From Algoriphagus sp. (GTDB lineage Bacteria; Bacteroidota; Bacteroidia; Cytophagales; Cyclobacteriaceae), in NCBI GenBank assembly GCA_023255285.1, contig JALRIY010000028.1, positions 1-15,866 of the forward strand: a stretch of 15,866 nucleotides of DNA. Direction: 5' to 3'. The notes beneath the pieces were generated by a model. It did not search any database, was not told the origin of the DNA, and was given only the letters and a program-made list of their open reading frames with translations. Position numbers and translations under genes: made by a program. This document shows, piece by piece, positions 5,835-13,478 of this stretch (position 1 is its first letter; each line of letters starts with the position of its first letter).

Positions 5835-8372
5835 ATGAATACATCCATCCCCATGGTATTAAGGAGAACTGCCTTTGTGTTAGGCCTTCTTGGTGCATTC
5901 CTTCAGGCTGAGGATTCTTTTGCCCAAAAGAAAAAGAAAAAAGGTAAGGAAGCCCCTACCACAACAGCTCCTGCAGTACGACCTGCACAGTCTGGGCCAG
6001 CCACCGGTCCAAAACCTTACAAAGAAGTTGTCACAGCCAAAGCAAAAACCATGGCTGGACTATTTAAGGTACATCAAATCGACGAAAAATACTTTTACGA
6101 AATCCCAGACTCCTTGCTCGGAAGGGATATGTTGTTAGTGGTGCGTATCGCAAAAACTGCTGATGGCATCGGCTATGGCGGTGAAAACACCAGTAACATG
6201 ATGGTTCGTTGGGAAAAGAATAAAGACGACATTTTACTGAAGGTTGTTTCCTTAAACAATTATGCCGCAGACTCCTTACCGATTGCCAAAGCGGTGGCGG
6301 CGTCCAATTTGGAACCTATCCTCCAGCGATTCCCAATTAAAGCACGGCAAACGGATTCAACAGGTACAGTAATTGAAGCGACAGACTTGTTTTCAAAAGA
6401 CAATCAAGCTTTGGGATTACAGCGTAACCGTAGAACCCAGTATCGGGTAACACGTTTGGATAACGAGCGTTCTTATATTCAGCATATCCATAGCTATCCC
6501 ATCAACGTGGAGGCACGCTATGTACTCACGTATGCTGCTGGCGAACCTCCATCCAACAGTGTAACTGGCTTGATTACGCTAGAGATGAATGCTTCAATGA
6601 TTTTGCTTCCCAAAGTACCGATGCAGCAGCGACTTGCTGACCAGCGCGTAGGCTGGTTTGCGAGATCCTATGTAGACTATGGGGCAGATGAGCAAAGAGC
6701 TTCTTCAAGACGATTTTTGGATCGTTGGAGACTAGAAGTAAAGCCAGAAGATCGCGAGAAATTTGCTCGTGGAGAATTGGTGGAGCCGGTCAAACCCATC
6801 GTGTATTACATTGACCCTGCCACCCCTGCCAAGTGGGTACCTTATTTGAAGCAAGGCGTAGAAGATTGGCAAAAAGCCTTTGAATCCGCCGGCTTTAAAA
6901 ATGCGATTTTGGCAAAAGAAGCGCCTACCCCAGCAGAGGATCCAACCTGGAGTCCTGAGGATGCACGCTACTCGGTGATTCGCTACTTTGCCTCTAATAT
7001 TCAAAATGCCTATGGCCCACATGTATCTGATCCTCGTTCTGGAGAAATCTTGGAGTCCGACATTGGATGGTACCACAACGTGATGAACTTACTTCGCAAC
7101 TGGTTCTTTATTCAGACTGCTGCGATCAACCCAGATGCAAGATCCGTCAAGTTTGACGACGAAGTAATGGGTCGTTTGATCCGCTTTGTCTCCGCCCATG
7201 AGGTAGGACATACACTTGGCCTACCGCACAACTTTGCTTCTTCGGTAGCTTACCCTGTAGAAAAATTGCGTGATGCGGCCTTCACCAAGGAATTTGGTAC
7301 GGCACCATCCATCATGGACTATGCCCGATTCAACTATGTAGCTCAGCCTGAAGATAAAGGTGTGAGTTTGATGCCAGATGTAGGGCCTTACGACAAATAT
7401 GCCATTATGTGGGGATATAAGCCCATTTTAGAGGCCAACAGTCCAGAAGAAGAACTTGCCACCTTAAACCAGTGGATTCTAGACAAGAAAGGGGATCCTG
7501 TATATCGTTACGGTCGTCAAGGCAATAGCTACGACCCCACTACTCAATCGGAAGATTTGGGTGACAATTCCGTGACTGCTTCTGAATATGGAATCAAAAA
7601 CTTGAAGCGTATCCTGCCTAACCTACGCGAATGGACAACTGAAAAGGACAAGCCTTCCAAAAATTACGATGACCTAGAAGAAATGTACGGACAGGTAATC
7701 GGCCAATTTAATCGCTACATGGGCCATGTACGTACCCATGTGGGTGGCGTAATGGAGATCTACCGATCTTCTGGACAAGGGGAAGCCGTATACACCCACC
7801 AAAGCAAAGAAATGCAGAAGGCCGCAGTAGACTTTGTCAACAGGCAGTTATTCCGTACCCCAAGCTGGTTAATGGACGAATCCATCATTGCAAGAATCGA
7901 AGACTTCGGTGCACTAGAGCGTATTCGTGGCATCCAAGTAAGTACCCTAAACGGCATCTTGGAGTGGGGTAGATTAGGTAGGGTGATTGAAAACGAAGCA
8001 TTGAATGGATCAAAAGCCTACAAAATCACAGAGCTGTTTGATGATTTGAGAAAAGGTATTTGGACCGAACTTGCTGTAGGAAACACCATAGACGTGCACC
8101 GCAGAGCTTTGCAACGTGCACACATCGAGCGATTGGAATTGCTCTTGACAGGAAGCGTGGCTCCCCTGCCAGCTCAATTTAGAGCCTTTGTGGGCCCACA
8201 AATTAATGCCTCCCAATCTGATATTCGTCCCATGGCAAGAGGAGAATTGAAAACACTTCAAAGGCAGATTAGGGCAGCCATCGGAAGAACTTCTGACCGC
8301 ATGAGTAAACTTCATCTCGAAGATGCAGCAGAACGAATCAACAAAATCTTGAAAGAATCCTCAGGAGATTAA
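5835..8372 (+). CDS. Secreted zinc-dependent metalloprotease (DUF5118-DUF5117-Met-zincin type)
   Basis: 845 residues. A signal peptide spans about residues 1-30, then a very basic KKKKKGK and a Pro/Thr/Ala linker to about residue 60. The region around residues 61-110 fits the short N-terminal DUF5118-type domain, and about 110-300 fits DUF5117. The catalytic part carries HEVGHTLGLPH (zinc ligands His455, His459, His465; base Glu456) and a Met-turn at SIMDY (Met494), the metzincin layout. The remaining ~350 residues are a helical C-terminal region. Such proteins are abundant in Bacteroidota and are exported; their natural substrates are mostly unknown. I see no type IX sorting domain at the C terminus, which ends in a helix-like KILKESSGD. 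A strong terminator follows at once, so the gene is probably transcribed alone. Confidence 0.93.
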   Translation: MNTSIPMVLRRTAFVLGLLGAFLQAEDSFAQKKKKKGKEAPTTTAPAVRPAQSGPATGPKPYKEVVTAKAKTMAGLFKVHQIDEKYFYEIPDSLLGRDMLLVVRIAKTADGIGYGGENTSNMMVRWEKNKDDILLKVVSLNNYAADSLPIAKAVAASNLEPILQRFPIKARQTDSTGTVIEATDLFSKDNQALGLQRNRRTQYRVTRLDNERSYIQHIHSYPINVEARYVLTYAAGEPPSNSVTGLITLEMNASMILLPKVPMQQRLADQRVGWFARSYVDYGADEQRASSRRFLDRWRLEVKPEDREKFARGELVEPVKPIVYYIDPATPAKWVPYLKQGVEDWQKAFESAGFKNAILAKEAPTPAEDPTWSPEDARYSVIRYFASNIQNAYGPHVSDPRSGEILESDIGWYHNVMNLLRNWFFIQTAAINPDARSVKFDDEVMGRLIRFVSAHEVGHTLGLPHNFASSVAYPVEKLRDAAFTKEFGTAPSIMDYARFNYVAQPEDKGVSLMPDVGPYDKYAIMWGYKPILEANSPEEELATLNQWILDKKGDPVYRYGRQGNSYDPTTQSEDLGDNSVTASEYGIKNLKRILPNLREWTTEKDKPSKNYDDLEEMYGQVIGQFNRYMGHVRTHVGGVMEIYRSSGQGEAVYTHQSKEMQKAAVDFVNRQLFRTPSWLMDESIIARIEDFGALERIRGIQVSTLNGILEWGRLGRVIENEALNGSKAYKITELFDDLRKGIWTELAVGNTIDVHRRALQRAHIERLELLLTGSVAPLPAQFRAFVGPQINASQSDIRPMARGELKTLQRQIRAAIGRTSDRMSKLHLEDAAERINKILKESSGD

Positions 8373-8380
8373 GGTAAACA

Positions 8381-8405
8381 GGGCGCCAAATGGCGCCCTT
8401 TTTTT
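8381..8405 (+). terminator. Rho-independent terminator after the metalloprotease gene
   Basis: A perfect 7-bp GC-only stem (GGGCGCC / GGCGCCC) with a 4-nt AAAT loop, followed directly by seven T residues. It begins 8 nt after the stop codon at 8372. The plus-strand T run fixes the direction. Confidence 0.93.
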
Positions 8406-8448
8406 CTATACCTGATTTTTTGTTACTTTGGATATCAATCCCTAATTC

Positions 8449-8862
8449 ATGTCCACACCACTTCAAATCTTAAAGCACCACCGCTTACGCATTACAGATT
8501 GTAGACTGGTAATCATAGAGGAGTTTTTGGACAAAAGTATTGCCCTTTCTCACTCGGATTTGGAAGAAACGCTGAATAAAAAATTTGATCGCGTTACCAT
8601 CTACCGCACGCTAAAAACATTTTTAGAGAAGGATTTAATACACAAAGTATTGGATGATAGCGGGGCAACAAAATATGCTTTTTGTAGTCATGGGGAAGAG
8701 ACGCATGCGCACAACCACGAGCATGTGCACTTCAAATGTGAAAAATGCGATGAGACGATCTGCCTCGAAGCCATTTCCCTACCTGCAATTCCCCTGCCAA
8801 AGGGTTTTGAGAAAAAAGAAATGAACCTACTCGTTCAGGGGATCTGTGAAAAATGTCACTAA
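8449..8862 (+). CDS. Fur-family transcriptional repressor
   Basis: 137 residues. The N-terminal winged helix contains the recognition helix DRVTIYRTL (residues 47-55), the hallmark of the Fur family. The C-terminal part has a His-rich stretch (HAHNHEHVHFKCEKC, residues 86-100) and two CxxC pairs (Cys97/Cys100 and Cys133/Cys136) that would form the structural zinc site. The His cluster is in the position of the regulatory metal site. Which metal it senses (iron, zinc or peroxide via iron) cannot be told from sequence; the small size and His-rich loop fit Zur-like members about as well as Fur. A TTACTTTG box at 8423-8430 (7 of 8 to TAnnTTTG) lies 18 nt before the ATG but has no good -33 partner. 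No metal transporter is adjacent, so its targets are probably elsewhere. Confidence 0.94.
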   Translation: MSTPLQILKHHRLRITDCRLVIIEEFLDKSIALSHSDLEETLNKKFDRVTIYRTLKTFLEKDLIHKVLDDSGATKYAFCSHGEETHAHNHEHVHFKCEKCDETICLEAISLPAIPLPKGFEKKEMNLLVQGICEKCH

Positions 8863-8879
8863 TACCGGAAAGAACCCCC

Positions 8880-9086
8880 TTATTCTGATTCCACAAGTTC
8901 TTTTTTTGGCCAAGATACCCCTGGAGGTAAATCTAACACAGGTGGCATAGCCTCAATGCTTCCTCCATCTTCCTCATCCCTTCCAGTAGCATTCGTGAGT
9001 TTAGATTTGGCCCATATTCCTAAAAAGTAGCTCAACAGGACATATGTAAATCCGCAAAGAATAAAGTCGAGAAGGGTGGAACTCAT
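8880..9086 (-). CDS. Small single-span membrane protein, hypothetical
   Basis: 68 residues from the ATG at 9084-9086: one membrane helix at about residues 4-25 and a hydrophilic tail rich in acidic residues and proline (MPPVLDLPPGVSWPKKE). The frame stays open up to a TTG at 9099-9101, but that codon lies inside the likely -7 promoter element, so the ATG is preferred. The product is probably inner-membrane anchored with the tail on one side. No family recognised. It converges on the Fur-family gene with a 17-nt gap. Confidence 0.6.
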   Translation of the reverse strand: MSSTLLDFILCGFTYVLLSYFLGIWAKSKLTNATGRDEEDGGSIEAMPPVLDLPPGVSWPKKELVESE

Positions 9087-9098
9087 CTGGTTTTTGTT

Positions 9099-9130
9099 CA
9101 AAATTTACAAGAACATCCCAAAATAACAAA
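9099..9130 (-). promoter_or_regulatory. Promoter of the small membrane protein gene
   Basis: On the minus strand TTTG (9127-9130) is followed by 19 nt and then TAAATTTTG (9099-9107), matching the Bacteroidota -33/-7 pair with one deviation in the -7 box. A start of transcription about 5-7 nt downstream leaves a short leader before the ATG at 9086. Confidence 0.4.
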
Positions 9131-9168
9131 TACTAACTGTCGGAACGCAAGACTTTGGTCGCCTAGTA

Positions 9169-9200
9169 TTTGCTTAATCAATGGGATAGGTGGATATTTG
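9169..9200 (+). promoter_or_regulatory. Promoter of the YcxB-like gene
   Basis: TTTG (9169-9172), 20 nt, then GATATTTG (9193-9200; 7 of 8 to TAnnTTTG). This spacing and order match Bacteroidota housekeeping promoters. Transcription starting near 9206 would give a leader of about 15 nt before the ATG at 9221. The match also argues against translation starting at the TTG at 9170. Confidence 0.45.
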
Positions 9201-9220
9201 CTGCCGAAACTTTCGTCACC

Positions 9221-9691
9221 ATGATTATCAAAACCAAAAAATACCAACTCCCTACAGGAACCTACATTAAGATGGGGTTAATTTCCATCCTCAAAGAACA
9301 GTGGTGGGTTATTTTGATCGCTTTGGCAATCTGCTGTGGCTACTTCTGGATAGCTTCCTTGTGGTGGTTTTTCGGAGCATTGATTGCCTATGGATTGTAT
9401 GTATTATTCTGGGCTATACAATTTACGGGGGTGACCCAGATGGAACAGAACAAACCCATTTTTCAAAAAATGGCCTACGAAATTGACAGTCGACAAATCG
9501 TCATGAAGGTTTCTGTAAAAGAAGGAATGCCCGTGCAATGGAACATGATTAAAAAGGTAGAAATTACAAAAGATGCTTTTGTATTGTACCTTTCAAAAGC
9601 TCAATTTATCCACCTCCCCTTTCGAATTTTCAATTCAGAAAACGATAAAAAATTCTTGGAAGCCATTCTTAAGAGAAAAGAGTTGATCTAA
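9221..9691 (+). CDS. YcxB-like membrane protein
   Basis: 156 residues from the ATG at 9221. An N-terminal cytoplasmic stretch (MIIKTKKYQLPTGTYIKMG) precedes two adjacent membrane helices (about residues 28-45 and 48-70, Trp-rich). A soluble C-terminal domain has the pattern YEIDSRQIVMKV, then WNMIKKVEITKDAFVLYLS and HLPFRIF, ending in a helix. That C-terminal domain fits the YcxB-like family, membrane proteins of unknown function. The open frame extends upstream to a TTG at 9170, but a promoter match covers that region. A terminator follows directly. Function unknown. Confidence 0.75.
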   Translation: MIIKTKKYQLPTGTYIKMGLISILKEQWWVILIALAICCGYFWIASLWWFFGALIAYGLYVLFWAIQFTGVTQMEQNKPIFQKMAYEIDSRQIVMKVSVKEGMPVQWNMIKKVEITKDAFVLYLSKAQFIHLPFRIFNSENDKKFLEAILKRKELI

Positions 9692-9697
9692 AACACC

Positions 9698-9728
9698 AAG
9701 GCTGGCCCATTTGAGCTAGCCTTTTTTT
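9698..9728 (+). terminator. Rho-independent terminator after the YcxB-like gene
   Basis: A 9-bp stem (AAGGCTGGC / GCTAGCCTT with one G-T wobble), an 8-nt loop, and a run of seven T residues. It lies 6 nt after the stop codon and ends only 10 nt before the rlmH start, so rlmH either has a promoter buried in this hairpin region or depends on readthrough. Confidence 0.85.
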
Positions 9729-9738
9729 AAGCCTGCTT

Positions 9739-10212
9739 ATGCAAATCAAACTTATCGTCTTAGGCAAGACCGATAGCAAAGCCATCCAAGAATTGATACA
9801 AGACTACAGTGCCCGGCTTGGGCACTATATCCGTTTTGAATTGGAGGTCATCCCAGATCTGAAGCAGAGCAAGTCCCTCTCTGAAGCTCTTCAAAAAGAA
9901 AAGGAAGGAGAACTCATCCTCAAAAAACTCCTTTCCTCTGATGAATTGATTTTATTGGACGAGCGAGGCAAGTCCTATTCTTCCTTGGAGTTTGCAGACT
10001 TTTTACAAAAGAAGATGAATAGCGGTCTCAAGCAACTTATATTCGTTGTGGGAGGTCCCTATGGCTTTTCTGAGGCAGTATATGCACGGGCCCATGGAAA
10101 AATTTCACTCTCTAAAATGACCTTGTCGCATCAAATGATCCGCCCCTTTTTAATAGAGCAAATGTACCGGGCTATGACCATCCTGCGCAACGAGCCCTAC
10201 CACCACGAGTAG
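9739..10212 (+). CDS. rlmH: 23S rRNA (pseudouridine1915-N3)-methyltransferase RlmH
   Basis: 157 residues, the normal RlmH length. Hallmarks are the N-terminal MQIKLIVLGKT strand, LILLDERGKSYSSLEFA (residues 71-87), the SAM-binding knot segment FVVGGPYGFSEAVYARA (about residues 101-117), the LSKMTLSHQMIRPFLIEQMYRA helix region (about 123-144), and the conserved C-terminal PYHHE. RlmH is a SPOUT-class dimer that methylates pseudouridine 1915 in helix 69 of 23S rRNA on the assembled 70S ribosome. The start at 9739 lies 10 nt after a terminator hairpin. Very secure. Confidence 0.97.
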   Translation: MQIKLIVLGKTDSKAIQELIQDYSARLGHYIRFELEVIPDLKQSKSLSEALQKEKEGELILKKLLSSDELILLDERGKSYSSLEFADFLQKKMNSGLKQLIFVVGGPYGFSEAVYARAHGKISLSKMTLSHQMIRPFLIEQMYRAMTILRNEPYHHE

Positions 10213-10282
10213 GTTTGTAATTTTTATAATTATAGGCTTTTTCACTACTAACCAGAGAAAATAAGGTTGGATGTCCAATTAG

Positions 10283-10317
10283 GTGTGCGGTGGACCGTGG
10301 GCTGTCGTTTGTGGACG
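10283..10317. repeat. Degenerate GT-led heptamer repeats
   Basis: Five consecutive 7-nt units each begin with GT: GTGTGCG, GTGGACC, GTGGGCT, GTCGTTT, GTGGACG. The core resembles GTGGACC/G. It sits in the 205-nt gap between rlmH and the next gene, in otherwise AT-rich sequence. It looks like a decayed tandem repeat. Confidence 0.45.
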
Positions 10318-10355
10318 ATTTTAAATTACCCCAATGTTAATTTTTTTTCTATTTC

Positions 10356-10386
10356 TTGCTCTAATGTTACCAAATTGTTAACTTTC
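10356..10386 (+). promoter_or_regulatory. Promoter of the transglutaminase-like/TPR gene
   Basis: TTG (10356-10358), 20 nt, then TAACTTTC (10379-10386; 7 of 8 to TAnnTTTG). Transcription would begin near 10392, immediately ahead of a perfect 12-bp palindrome. Confidence 0.4.
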
Positions 10387-10395
10387 GTTCATTCA

Positions 10396-10407
10396 GTTAA
10401 TATTAAC
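10396..10407. promoter_or_regulatory. 12-bp palindrome GTTAATATTAAC, possible operator
   Basis: A perfect palindrome 11 nt upstream of the ATG at 10418 and just downstream of the predicted -7 box, a position where a bound repressor would block transcription. It is AT-rich, so chance occurrence is possible. Confidence 0.3.
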
Positions 10408-10417
10408 TTGATGAGTT

Positions 10418-11242
10418 ATGGCAAAAACACTTCCTATAATACTCTTTCTCCTAGGGATTGTTGTTCTTGGGTTTAGCCAAGAATCCCGTATTCAACCGGT
10501 CAATTCCGATTTTTCTAGTTGGGAACTAGCCTATCCTGAAACGAAAAACCCTGTTTCTATTCGCCTTTTTGTGAATGAGTATGAAAAAAATACTCCCTTA
10601 ACAAACTGGGAAGCTCTTCAACAAGAACTTGACCAGAAAGCAGCCAAAAAACTAGACTCCTTAGCCTTGCTTCGTCTTATTTTTCAAAAAACACACACGC
10701 GCTTATTGAAGAATTACAAACAGCATTCTACGGTAGAGGATCTTTTAAACCAAGGAAAATACGATTGTGTAAGTGGCACAGCACTACTAGGCCTCTTGCT
10801 AGATCGCTATGGATATTCCTATGAAATCGTCGAAACAGACTACCATGTATTTTTGGAAGTGTTTCTAAATGGAAAAACAGTGATTTTAGAAAGCACACTA
10901 CCAGTAGGAGGAATGATTACTTCTACCTCTGCAGTAAGCAATTACCTGGCTGCTTACAGCGGTGAAGGAGGCGTAGTAGCACGAAACATCAGTGAAGGCC
11001 TAGCTGGTACCCGTGTAAATACCGCTGACAACACCATTTTTAGAAAAGTAAATTTACACGAATTGGTAGGCTTGCAATATTACAACGAGGCCATTGTACA
11101 TTTTAACCTGCAGGAATATAAAAAAGCAATTGACTTACTTACCAAAGCACTTGCATACTATCCATCCGAACGAATTGAAGGACTTAAAGAGTTGAGCATT
11201 GAACTTGCCTACCACAGTTATGGATACGATATCCGCAACTGA
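10418..11242 (+). CDS. Secreted transglutaminase-like protein with C-terminal TPR
   Basis: 274 residues. Signal peptide at about residues 1-20 (hydrophobic LPIILFLLGIVVLGF). The middle has Cys117 in KYDCVSGTALLGLLLDRYG, His143 in TDYHVFLEVFLNG and acidic Glu158 in VILEST, the spacing of a transglutaminase/papain-fold Cys-His-acid triad. The ILESTLPVGG segment after the acidic residue is typical of transglutaminase-like secreted proteins. Residues about 220-250 form one tetratricopeptide-type helix pair (YYNEAIVHFNLQEYKKAIDL). It probably acts in the periplasm on or bound to peptide substrates; whether it is a peptidase, crosslinker or non-catalytic binder is unknown. The gene converges on the SlyD-like gene with a 12-nt gap. 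Confidence 0.75.
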   Translation: MAKTLPIILFLLGIVVLGFSQESRIQPVNSDFSSWELAYPETKNPVSIRLFVNEYEKNTPLTNWEALQQELDQKAAKKLDSLALLRLIFQKTHTRLLKNYKQHSTVEDLLNQGKYDCVSGTALLGLLLDRYGYSYEIVETDYHVFLEVFLNGKTVILESTLPVGGMITSTSAVSNYLAAYSGEGGVVARNISEGLAGTRVNTADNTIFRKVNLHELVGLQYYNEAIVHFNLQEYKKAIDLLTKALAYYPSERIEGLKELSIELAYHSYGYDIRN

Positions 11243-11254
11243 TATAACACTCCT

Positions 11255-11779
11255 TTAGTGGGTATGCTTTCCATCTGGACCGTGCACATGTCCATGGTTC
11301 ACCTCTTCCGGTAAGGCTTCTCTAATGCTGACTATTTTTCCTTCAAACTGAAGGTCCAATCCAGCTAAGGGAGAATTAAAATCCAAATGAACACCCATGT
11401 AATCCACTTTAAGCACTTCACCTCGCATCTGATTTCCTTTATCGTCTTGCATCGGAATGACGTTGCCAACACGCAGTAAATCCCTATTTTTTTTACCTTC
11501 CTCTTTAAAATTCGCTTTGGGGATAATTACTTTTTTGGCTGGATCGTAGTCTCCATACCCATTTTCAAAACCAATGGTAATCGCAAAACTATCTCCAACA
11601 GCCTTTCCTTCCAAAGCTTCTTCCAGCTTGGGTAGAATGTTGTGATGACCAAATAGAAAGTAAAATGGATCAGTCTCGGTCACCGTTTCGAACCAATGGA
11701 ACCCCGTCTCTCCATCATCAACTTGTAGGGTATAAGAAACCGCTACTACTGCATTTTTTGTTGCACGCATAAGCATCAT
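11255..11779 (-). CDS. slyD: SlyD-like FKBP-type peptidyl-prolyl isomerase
   Basis: 174 residues. The FKBP core is split by an insert-in-flap domain as in SlyD: ALEGKAVGDSFAITIG (residues 55-70), ENGYGDYDP before the insert (72-80), then DFNSPLAGLDLQFEGKI (133-149), which closes the core. The His-rich tail HGHVHGPDGKHTH (162-174) is a short version of the SlyD metal-binding tail. SlyD enzymes speed proline isomerisation, act as chaperones and can bind nickel. Three ATGs (complement of 11777-11779, 11774-11776, 11768-11770) are possible starts; the first is used. It lies 7 nt downstream of the Wzi gene on the same strand, so it is probably the last gene of that operon. Confidence 0.9.
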   Translation of the reverse strand: MMLMRATKNAVVAVSYTLQVDDGETGFHWFETVTETDPFYFLFGHHNILPKLEEALEGKAVGDSFAITIGFENGYGDYDPAKKVIIPKANFKEEGKKNRDLLRVGNVIPMQDDKGNQMRGEVLKVDYMGVHLDFNSPLAGLDLQFEGKIVSIREALPEEVNHGHVHGPDGKHTH

Positions 11780-11786
11780 TAAATGT

Positions 11787-13478
11787 TTATCGAAACAGGT
11801 AGGTTAGCCCTAGCTGCCCTACAAAATTGGTTCGGTCATATCCAGGAATAAACCATTTTTCAGGTTTATTTTCCAAGTACCACTTGTAATTCAACGTATT
11901 CACGTATTGAAATTTTCCCGAAACAAGTAAGTTGCCAAACTTCCATTCTGGCACAAGTCCAAAAACTAGATCTACGTATTTATTTCGAAAATCCTTTACT
12001 TCTTCGTAACGGAAATAATAAAAATCATTGTTGTACTCTATTCGCTCTAGTTCAATGCCTATTTTTTTCATTCCTTCAATCCAAGCAATCCCAGCAAAGA
12101 TTTGATTACTCGCAGGACCATTCCCTAGACCCAATGGTTGACCCCGATGGGTGTAGCCGTGCCTTACGTGATCGTGAATGTACCAGGTTCGGAGTTGACG
12201 GATATTTTCTCGAATAGTTTGTCCAGAAAAGGTCATCTCAGAGCTTAACTCTAAAAAGCGATTCTCTTTTTTCAAGTCCATCAAGTGCGAAAACCCAAAG
12301 GTAAAAGCTCTGCCTGACTCGGGAGTAGTGATAAAGTCGATGAAAGGACGGTCATTGTCACGAGTCCCAAACTCCCCATAAAACTCAAAGCGCCCCTTGG
12401 GATCTATCCATCGGAAATAGCCTGTACTAAACTGCTGCCGTTTGGATTGGATAGTATCCAGTACTTGCTGATTTTTCTTTCTCCCATTAAATAGGGGAAG
12501 AGCATCCTCTAAATCGGCTATTTCGGAACGGTACACATTATTGACAGAACCATATCCAAAAAATAAACCAGGCACCCACTTGGGTTGGTAGGTAACAATC
12601 AGCCCTGAAAGTTGACGATCACCGTCTTCCTTTTTGGGATAATAAACATCCATTTGCTGAAAGTTGTAATCCGAATGTGGAGGCAGAAAATTGGATGCTT
12701 TAAGCCTTCCAGTTAGGACTTGCCCTTCAAATGATCCTATAATAGACTTAATAGGTCGACGAGTATTCATCGTGTAGTGCAAGAAGCCTGGGGCAGAATT
12801 TCCCATGAGCAAGGAATTTCGTCTACCAGGACCCCACCAAAGGTTCTCTGTAGATACCCCCAAGGAAACCGCATCCAAGTTTAGGCGAAAACTGGACTGT
12901 CCTGGAACCAATTTTTGAAAGGCGCTCTCACCAAAGCGTTCAGGAAGGTCAATTCGGTTGAGGTATTCGTAATAGAAAAGGATGGTGGACTGCTGTTCAA
13001 TAGGAAACCCGATAAACTCTTTATTTTGAGCTCGAATCAGTTCGGGCTGCAACTGCAAACTGAATTTCCACCATTCCACAAAAGCTCCCAAGCTAAATAC
13101 CTGTTGCAACCCACGATTTGGAATCATGGCGCCATCGTTCGTAGCAAAAGGGTAGGTAGAGGTATATTGACTTTTAACCAAGGCAGGGAGGAATAAAAAT
13201 TTACCATGCTTCCCAATACGTTGGTGGTAGCTGGAAGAGTCCAGATCGACCAAGCCTCCATCCAAATCAAAGCCATGAGCTAATCCAAATGCAGCCGAAG
13301 GAAGCAATGGGCGAATCATAAAGGAGGAGGCAGAATCCACTTTTCCGATCAACTGCAATCTTCGAAGGTAGTCTTCCAAAGAAGGCGCTCCCACTGCAAT
13401 ACTTTGAGCTCTGGCTCCCTGACCGAATGCAAGCATCCCCAACAATCCAATCGCAGCCGTTAGTATTCTAATTTTCAT
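11787..13478 (-). CDS. Wzi-family capsule/exopolysaccharide assembly outer-membrane protein
   Basis: 563 residues from the ATG at 13476-13478. Signal peptide at residues 1-24 (MKIRILTAAIGLLGMLAFGQGARA, cut near AQS). The rest alternates aromatic/hydrophobic strands like an outer-membrane beta barrel and ends in LGLTYLFR, a terminal strand with C-terminal aromatic. The Wzi hallmark NLWWGPGRRNSLLMGNSAPG starts near residue 212, followed by the TRRPIKSIIGSFEGQ region. Wzi family proteins help attach or organise capsular polysaccharide at the cell surface. An open frame extends 16 codons further to a TTG, but the ATG overlaps the lipoprotein stop as ATGA (13475-13478), which decides the start. 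Co-transcribed with the lipoprotein and probably SlyD genes. Confidence 0.88.
   Translation of the reverse strand: MKIRILTAAIGLLGMLAFGQGARAQSIAVGAPSLEDYLRRLQLIGKVDSASSFMIRPLLPSAAFGLAHGFDLDGGLVDLDSSSYHQRIGKHGKFLFLPALVKSQYTSTYPFATNDGAMIPNRGLQQVFSLGAFVEWWKFSLQLQPELIRAQNKEFIGFPIEQQSTILFYYEYLNRIDLPERFGESAFQKLVPGQSSFRLNLDAVSLGVSTENLWWGPGRRNSLLMGNSAPGFLHYTMNTRRPIKSIIGSFEGQVLTGRLKASNFLPPHSDYNFQQMDVYYPKKEDGDRQLSGLIVTYQPKWVPGLFFGYGSVNNVYRSEIADLEDALPLFNGRKKNQQVLDTIQSKRQQFSTGYFRWIDPKGRFEFYGEFGTRDNDRPFIDFITTPESGRAFTFGFSHLMDLKKENRFLELSSEMTFSGQTIRENIRQLRTWYIHDHVRHGYTHRGQPLGLGNGPASNQIFAGIAWIEGMKKIGIELERIEYNNDFYYFRYEEVKDFRNKYVDLVFGLVPEWKFGNLLVSGKFQYVNTLNYKWYLENKPEKWFIPGYDRTNFVGQLGLTYLFR

Noticed and set aside
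6732..7076. A 114-codon minus-strand frame inside the metalloprotease gene
   Set aside because: It is antisense to a strongly supported coding region and has no recognisable protein features.
9170..9220. TTG start that would lengthen the YcxB-like protein by 17 residues
   Set aside because: The TTG lies in the -33 element of a good promoter match, and the ATG at 9221 begins a sensible membrane protein.
11243..11270. Short CACT/AGTG inverted repeat between the transglutaminase-like and SlyD-like genes as a terminator
   Set aside because: The stem is only 4 bp with no T run on either strand.
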